From Desulfobulbaceae bacterium (lineage in GTDB: Bacteria > Desulfobacterota > Desulfobulbia > Desulfobulbales > Desulfobulbaceae): a DNA stretch of 8,827 nt. Position numbers and translations under genes: made by a program. The notes under the pieces are model-generated. The model had not been told where the DNA came from, did no database searches, and saw only the letters and a list, made by a program, of their open reading frames with translations. Shown here in pieces: positions 6,255 to 8,827 of the stretch (its first letter is position 1; each line of letters begins with the position of its first letter). The DNA lies in contig DRLX01000453.1 in the NCBI GenBank assembly GCA_011322715.1, positions 1 through 8,827 of the forward strand, read 5' to 3'.

Positions 6255-6827
6255 TTACTGGATAAGACGATAGGGATAAGCCCGTTTTGTCCAGGTACTT
6301 TCCGGAAACTCCTTTGCTAACTCTTGATATGCCTCTTTAAGGGGTTTAGGATCACCACTGCTCTTGTAACGTGCGACCCCTGTATGAAACAGGGCCTCGG
6401 GCACGGCATCGCTGTCTGCATGGTCGGCAAGGATTGCGGCATAATGATCAAGTGCCTTGGTGAAATCATCCTTGTGAAAATACATGTTGCCGATACCTAA
6501 AAGCAACGAAGGAATGAACTCCTCAGGGCTAAAAAAACCAACGGTTGCCTGGTGCGTGTGCCCCTCCTGATCAAGAATAAAAAGCGCCGGTGTCCATGCC
6601 ACCTCGTATTCGTCGGCCAATGGTTGCCGGTCCGAGGGGATCCGTAATGGAACCAGATTCCGGTTTATAAAGGTAATGACTGCATCATCGGGATACGTAA
6701 CTGCATCCATCTGTTGGCAGCCGATTCAATTTGGATTGAAAAAGTCCAGTAAAATTGCTTTGTTTTCTGTTTTCGCCCGGTCAAGGGCCTGCTCCATCTC
6801 TGTTAACCAGCTGATTGTTGCACCCAT
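6255..6827 (-). CDS. Selenocysteine-containing thioredoxin-fold protein (UxxC) with C-terminal TPR-like repeats
   Basis: The frame runs from ATG 6827 to the stop at 6255 and is interrupted only by TGA at 6726-6728. Reading this TGA as selenocysteine gives a 190-residue protein with the active site LLDFFNPN-U-IGC (U34, C37), exactly where thioredoxin-fold relatives have CxxC. The TPAL segment supplies the cis-proline (P80). Residues about 107-178 form two to three TPR-like helix pairs (MYFHKDDFTKALDHYAAIL, then a second set). A perfect AGGAGG six bases before ATG 6827 fixes the start. Downstream of the TGA lies a SECIS-like hairpin. No signal peptide is visible, so a cytoplasmic thiol/selenol oxidoreductase is inferred. 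Sec-containing thioredoxin-like proteins are known in sulfate-reducing and related deltaproteobacteria. The alternative, a nonsense mutation, is less likely because the downstream half shows no decay. The selenocysteine machinery is not in the window. Confidence 0.85.
6691..6728 (-). promoter_or_regulatory. UGA recoding site with bacterial SECIS-like hairpin
   Basis: The UGA codon occupies 6728-6726 on the minus strand. Seventeen bases later a 6-bp stem forms, GGATGC with GTATCC (one G-U pair), closing the 6-base loop AGTTAC at 6703-6697. Bacterial SECIS elements lie inside the coding region just after the UGA, have a short stem, and typically carry a G within the first two loop bases, as here. 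The spacing from UGA to loop (23 bases) is within the usual range. The stem was folded by eye and is short. Confidence 0.6.
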
Positions 6828-6847
6828 AGTGAACCTCCTGTTGATAA

Positions 6848-6877
6848 GGCTTGAAAGCCCCGTTTGTTGAAAAACGG
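6848..6877 (-). promoter_or_regulatory. Tandem hairpins in the selenoprotein mRNA leader
   Basis: On the minus strand a stem CCGTTT/AAACGG with loop TTCAAC (6877-6860) is followed at once by a stem GGCT/AGCC with a 4-base loop (6859-6848). Together they end nine bases before the AGGAGG at 6839-6834. Stacked hairpins this close to the ribosome binding site could modulate translation or stabilise the mRNA 5' end. No riboswitch class is recognised. Confidence 0.35.
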
Positions 6878-7125
6878 ATTGTTCGCTCCCCTTCTCAGTA
6901 AAATAGGGATGCGTGAAAAATTTCCTGTCGACACACTCTTTCTGCGAAATATTTTTACCACAAAATAGGATAAAAAAGTTTCCGCACGTATGCCGTGAGT
7001 TATTTTCATGTATACAAGACATGTAATGAGTAACCTGGAAATGTCAAATCATAAATCACCGGATAATGGTATATTTTATCTGTGTAAAAAGATGAATTTT
7101 GAATGGGACAAAATGTATCACTCCC

Positions 7126-7154
7126 TTGACCATGGAACATAGTGGTATTATCTT
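7126..7154 (+). promoter_or_regulatory. Candidate sigma-70 promoter for the 84-residue protein gene
   Basis: TTGACC (7126-7131, five of six to consensus) is followed after 17 bases by TATCTT (7149-7154, four of six). Transcription would start near 7161 and produce a leader of about 120 bases containing two hairpins. No other good pair is seen upstream of this gene. Confidence 0.4.
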
Positions 7155-7172
7155 TTTTGTACAAAGGTTCGG

Positions 7173-7196
7173 TTGTCCCCTGATTTCGGCGGACAA
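7173..7196 (+). promoter_or_regulatory. Leader hairpin 1
   Basis: TTGTCC (7173-7178) pairs with GGACAA (7191-7196) around a 12-base loop. It lies just after the predicted transcription start and is followed by A residues rather than a T-tract, so it is not a terminator in the plus direction. Its role is unknown. Confidence 0.35.
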
Positions 7197-7220
7197 AAAA
7201 TCGAGATAATCTTTAGGCCA

Positions 7221-7246
7221 CCTTGAAAAATTCTACTTTTTCAAGG
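7221..7246 (+). promoter_or_regulatory. Leader hairpin 2, perfect 10-bp stem
   Basis: CCTTGAAAAA (7221-7230) and TTTTTCAAGG (7237-7246) are exact complements with the loop TTCTAC. The hairpin ends 34 bases before the ATG at 7281 and 22 bases before the AGGAGG. The bases after it (CACCCTTTAATC) make a poor U-tract, so it could be a weak attenuator, an RNase block or a protein-binding site. On the minus strand it is not next to any gene end, so a leader role is more likely than a terminator role. Confidence 0.5.
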
Positions 7247-7280
7247 CACCCTTTAATCAGGAAAAAACAGGAGGATAATT

Positions 7281-7535
7281 ATGCATGATAAACAGGAACT
7301 GTGTTCAAGGATTGTGGATATGTACCCGGAGATCGGGCAATGCGACATTGATGTCGCGGTCGATTGGGACAAGGAGAAAAATGCCTGGGTCGTTGATCTG
7401 GCAAAAGACAACCACCAGCTCAAGCATTACCTGGAGGAAACCGATGCTGAAAGTTGTATGGAAGGCAAGCAGTGCGTTTCGCTGGGGCTTGAGATCGCCC
7501 AGCTCGTAAACAATATCAAAGGTGAGCAATACTAA
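7281..7535 (+). CDS. Small acidic conserved-type protein with four cysteines, function unknown
   Basis: The 84-residue soluble protein has an ideal ribosome binding site, AGGAGG six bases before ATG 7281, and its own downstream terminator, so it is almost certainly expressed. A central part reads like a beta-hairpin (IDVAVDWDKEKNAWVVDL, about 23-40). Then come KHYLEETDAESCMEGKQCVSLG (48-69) and a C-terminal helix LEIAQLVNNIK. Cysteines are at 8, 21, 59 and 65; the last two form a CxxxxxC. The segment AWVVDLAKDNHQLKHYLE followed by CMEGKQC is reminiscent of a small uncharacterised family in Desulfobacterota, which I recall only from general familiarity and cannot name. There is no membrane segment or signal peptide. 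A redox or metal-linked role is only a guess from its neighbours. Confidence 0.85.
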   Translation: MHDKQELCSRIVDMYPEIGQCDIDVAVDWDKEKNAWVVDLAKDNHQLKHYLEETDAESCMEGKQCVSLGLEIAQLVNNIKGEQY

Positions 7536-7600
7536 AGGGCCGGACAAAAAATAATAATTATTTCGTCCCGCCTTGCCCGTTGTCTTGATTTACCATTCTG

Positions 7601-7636
7601 AAAAGGGTCCCAAACTCCCAATATGCGACCCTTTTT
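7601..7636 (+). terminator. Rho-independent terminator
   Basis: AAAAGGGTC (7601-7609) pairs with GACCCTTTT (7627-7635), closing a 17-base loop, and the stem runs into a T-tract (7632-7636). It lies 66 bases after the stop of the 84-residue gene and separates that gene from the DsrC-like gene. Confidence 0.75.
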
Positions 7637-7755
7637 ATCACTCAATCCCGGCATGAAATTCGGAGTATTATGGGATTTTTTTATGATCCGGAAGGATTGC
7701 AGTCTGTTGCCGCTGAATTTTTCACGGTAATGGAAATAAAACAGAGAGGTGGATT

Positions 7756-8112
7756 ATGTCTGTGTTGGAATGTACAGGAAAAACGGTTGAGATTGATGAA
7801 AATGGTTTTCTCGTCAATTCGGAAGAGTGGGATGAAGATGTCGCCCGGTCATTGGCTGCTGCGGCAGGCGTTGATGCGTTGAATACGGAGCAGTTGGAAA
7901 TAATAACCTTTATGCGAAAATATTATTTGAAGTTTAAGGCATTTCCCCTGTTAGGCCAGGTTTGCAAAATTGTCCATCAGCCGGGAAAATGTGTTAATGA
8001 GCAATTTATTAATCCTGAAAAGGCTTGGAAGATAGCTGGATTGCCGAAACTTGACGGGATTCATTTCATCACCCTGGATGGAGAAAATTATAGCATGGAA
8101 GAGTGTTGCTGA
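7756..8112 (+). CDS. DsrC/TusE/DsvC-family sulfur-relay protein lacking both arm cysteines
   Basis: The 118-residue protein has the DsrC/TusE fold signature: IDENGFLVNSEEWDEDVA at 13-30, then LEIITFMRKYYLKF (47-60), and the C-terminal arm PEKAWKIAGLPKLDG (87-101). In DsrC the arm reads ACKIAGLPKPTGC and its two cysteines form the substrate trisulfide. Here the first is Trp91 and the second is Ile102, and an extra stretch (HFITLDGENYSMEECC) ends in Cys117-Cys118. It also has Cys6, Cys70 and Cys79. It therefore belongs to the family but cannot use the canonical C-x10-C chemistry, and may be a regulator or a protein using the terminal Cys pair. AGAGGTGG precedes ATG 7756. It probably has its own promoter, because a terminator lies upstream. 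Family membership is firm; function is uncertain. Confidence 0.88.
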   Translation: MSVLECTGKTVEIDENGFLVNSEEWDEDVARSLAAAAGVDALNTEQLEIITFMRKYYLKFKAFPLLGQVCKIVHQPGKCVNEQFINPEKAWKIAGLPKLDGIHFITLDGENYSMEECC

Positions 8113-8173
8113 TCTGTTGGGATACGGTAACGGGCCAAAAAATTGTGGACCGATTCGCCGGCCGGGAAACTCT

Positions 8174-8659
8174 TTAGTCCCTGAGTTCCCGTATCCACTG
8201 TTCAATCTCGGCCCTGGTGGGAAGCAGACCGCAACTTTTGAGTTCGTTGTTTATCATCAGGGCGGGTGTTTGTAAAATACCTGCCCGGCCGATTTCATCC
8301 GGATCATGGATCTGTTCAATATCGGCTGCTATGTCCATTTTCGCCAGCACCTCGATAACCAGCTTCTGCAAACCATTGCAACTGACACATCCGGGCCCGA
8401 AAATTCGGATAACCAGACCATTAATGCCGCTGTTTTCTCCTCGCAGATGTCTTGCATATTCCTTAAAGAGCGCTATTTTATATTGTTCTTCCATAGCCGC
8501 TGGGATATAGTTGCGTTTTTTTACCTCCCGGTAGAGAAAATCCATCGCCTCCGCTTCGGTCAGCTGCTGTGCCACTGCCGTATTGATGGCGATATCCAGG
8601 CCGATCAGGCCGATATTCATGTTTCCTATGCGAATAGTACGGGAGGTGGCGGCATCCAT
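8174..8659 (-). CDS. Small CxxC thioredoxin-like (redox-active disulfide, TIGR00412-type) protein with helical N-terminal domain
   Basis: The 161-residue protein ends in a thioredoxin-fold module (about 81-158). It has the strand GLVIRIFGPG, the active site CVSC (91-94), DIEQIHDPDEI, the cis-proline segment TPAL (P132) and a NNELKSCGLLPTRAEIEQWI tail. This matches the small archaeal-type redox disulfide family (MTH895-like). Residues 7-73 form a separate, mostly helical domain (RTIRIGNMNIGLIGLD, LTEAEAMDFLYREVKKRNYIP, LFKEYARHL) that I cannot name. ATG 8659 lacks a clear Shine-Dalgarno. ATG 8620 has a weak AGGA but would remove the RTIRIGN segment that looks like part of the domain, so I keep 8659. 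It converges on the DsrC-like gene with 61 bp between stops. No signal peptide is seen. Likely role: cytoplasmic disulfide reductant or sulfur carrier. Confidence 0.85.
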   Translation of the reverse strand: MDAATSRTIRIGNMNIGLIGLDIAINTAVAQQLTEAEAMDFLYREVKKRNYIPAAMEEQYKIALFKEYARHLRGENSGINGLVIRIFGPGCVSCNGLQKLVIEVLAKMDIAADIEQIHDPDEIGRAGILQTPALMINNELKSCGLLPTRAEIEQWIRELRD

Positions 8660-8764
8660 GGCTTTGATGTATAGAAGTTATCTGATAAGGGAAGGATTTA
8701 ACCCACATATTTCACAAGCGATCTACTGCAAGGCCTGAAAATACCATACCTGCTGTGTCACAGT

Positions 8765-8813
8765 GCAAAAAGGGTTCCTCGAAATATTTCAATATGTCTG
8801 TGGCCCTTTTTGC
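8765..8813. repeat. 10-bp inverted repeat with adjoining 9-bp direct repeat at window end
   Basis: GCAAAAAGGG (8765-8774) and CCCTTTTTGC (8804-8813) are exact inverted copies. TTCCTCGAA occurs at 8775-8783 and again at 8818-8826, directly after each arm or close to it. GAAATATTTC (8781-8790) in the loop is palindromic, and CTGTGTCACAG (8753-8763) just before is palindromic too. The pattern suggests an intergenic repeat unit that continues past the window. On the minus strand it lies upstream of the CxxC thioredoxin gene. A terminator for a gene to the right is an alternative reading. Confidence 0.5.
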
Positions 8814-8827
8814 GTTGTTCCTCGAAG

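Larger units (their letters stand above)
6828..7280. other. Divergent intergenic region with both leaders
   Basis: This 453-bp stretch separates the selenoprotein start (minus) from the 84-residue gene (plus). It holds a candidate plus-strand promoter (7126-7154), two plus-strand leader hairpins (7173-7196 and 7221-7246) and a pair of minus-strand leader hairpins (6848-6877). A TTGACA hexamer on the minus strand (7042-7047) may be the -35 of the selenoprotein promoter, with only poor -10 candidates. CATG copies at 7007-7010 and 7020-7023 frame a small symmetric site, CATGTATACAAGACATG. I see no gene. Confidence 0.5.

Noticed and set aside
6255..6710. Separate 151-residue protein starting at 6710
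   Set aside because: It lacks the first half of the thioredoxin fold and has no ribosome binding site; it is the downstream part of the selenoprotein.
6726..7022. 98-residue minus-strand protein starting at 7022
   Set aside because: Only the part from ATG 6827 is coding (perfect AGGAGG there); the upstream part is leader. The apparent stop at 6726 is read as selenocysteine.
7670..7882. 70-residue plus-strand frame
   Set aside because: Most of it overlaps the DsrC-like gene in another frame and it shows no family motif or ribosome binding site.

Overview
The window looks like chromosomal DNA of a sulfur-cycling Desulfobacterota bacterium (a Desulfobulbales-type organism is my best guess). 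The clues are a DsrC/TusE-family sulfur-relay protein, a CxxC thioredoxin-like protein with a helical N-terminal domain, a selenocysteine-containing thioredoxin and moderate GC content. This placement is inferred from gene types, not from a marker gene.

Left third (1-4234): a DtxR/MntR-type metal-dependent repressor, cut by the window edge, is divergent from a tight plus-strand cluster. The cluster is recN (DNA double-strand break repair), a PP-loop ATPase fused to an NFACT-R-like domain (predicted RNA thiolation), and a prenyltransferase/squalene-cyclase-fold (alpha/alpha toroid) protein whose start overlaps the PP-loop gene by 13 bp. The toroid gene ends inside a small mobile element of about 155 bp (4231-4385). 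The element has inverted ends that resemble IS66 termini and an 8-9 bp target duplication. It supplied a new stop codon, and the old stop can still be read on the far side.

Middle (4498-6827): minus-strand genes encode an exported trypsin-like serine protease with a complete catalytic triad, a 62-residue DnaJ-type zinc-finger protein, and a thioredoxin-TPR protein. The last one is split in a naive ORF call by an in-frame TGA exactly at the first position of its CxxC motif. The reading frame continues, the start has a perfect ribosome binding site, and a SECIS-like hairpin follows the TGA, so I read it as a 190-residue selenoprotein with a U-I-G-C active site.

Right third (6828-8827): a 453-bp divergent intergenic region carries a candidate promoter and a hairpin-rich leader for an 84-residue acidic Cys-containing protein. 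A clear terminator follows, then a DsrC-like gene that lacks both conserved C-terminal-arm cysteines but ends in Cys-Cys. A convergent gene encodes an N-terminal helical domain fused to a TIGR00412-like CxxC thioredoxin. The window ends in a short repeat with a 10-bp inverted pair and a 9-bp direct pair.

Functionally the right half groups thiol/selenol redox and sulfur-relay proteins: UxxC thioredoxin, CxxC mini-thioredoxin, DsrC variant and zinc finger. The left half groups DNA repair with a predicted RNA-thiolation enzyme. Membership of one pathway is not shown by the sequence.
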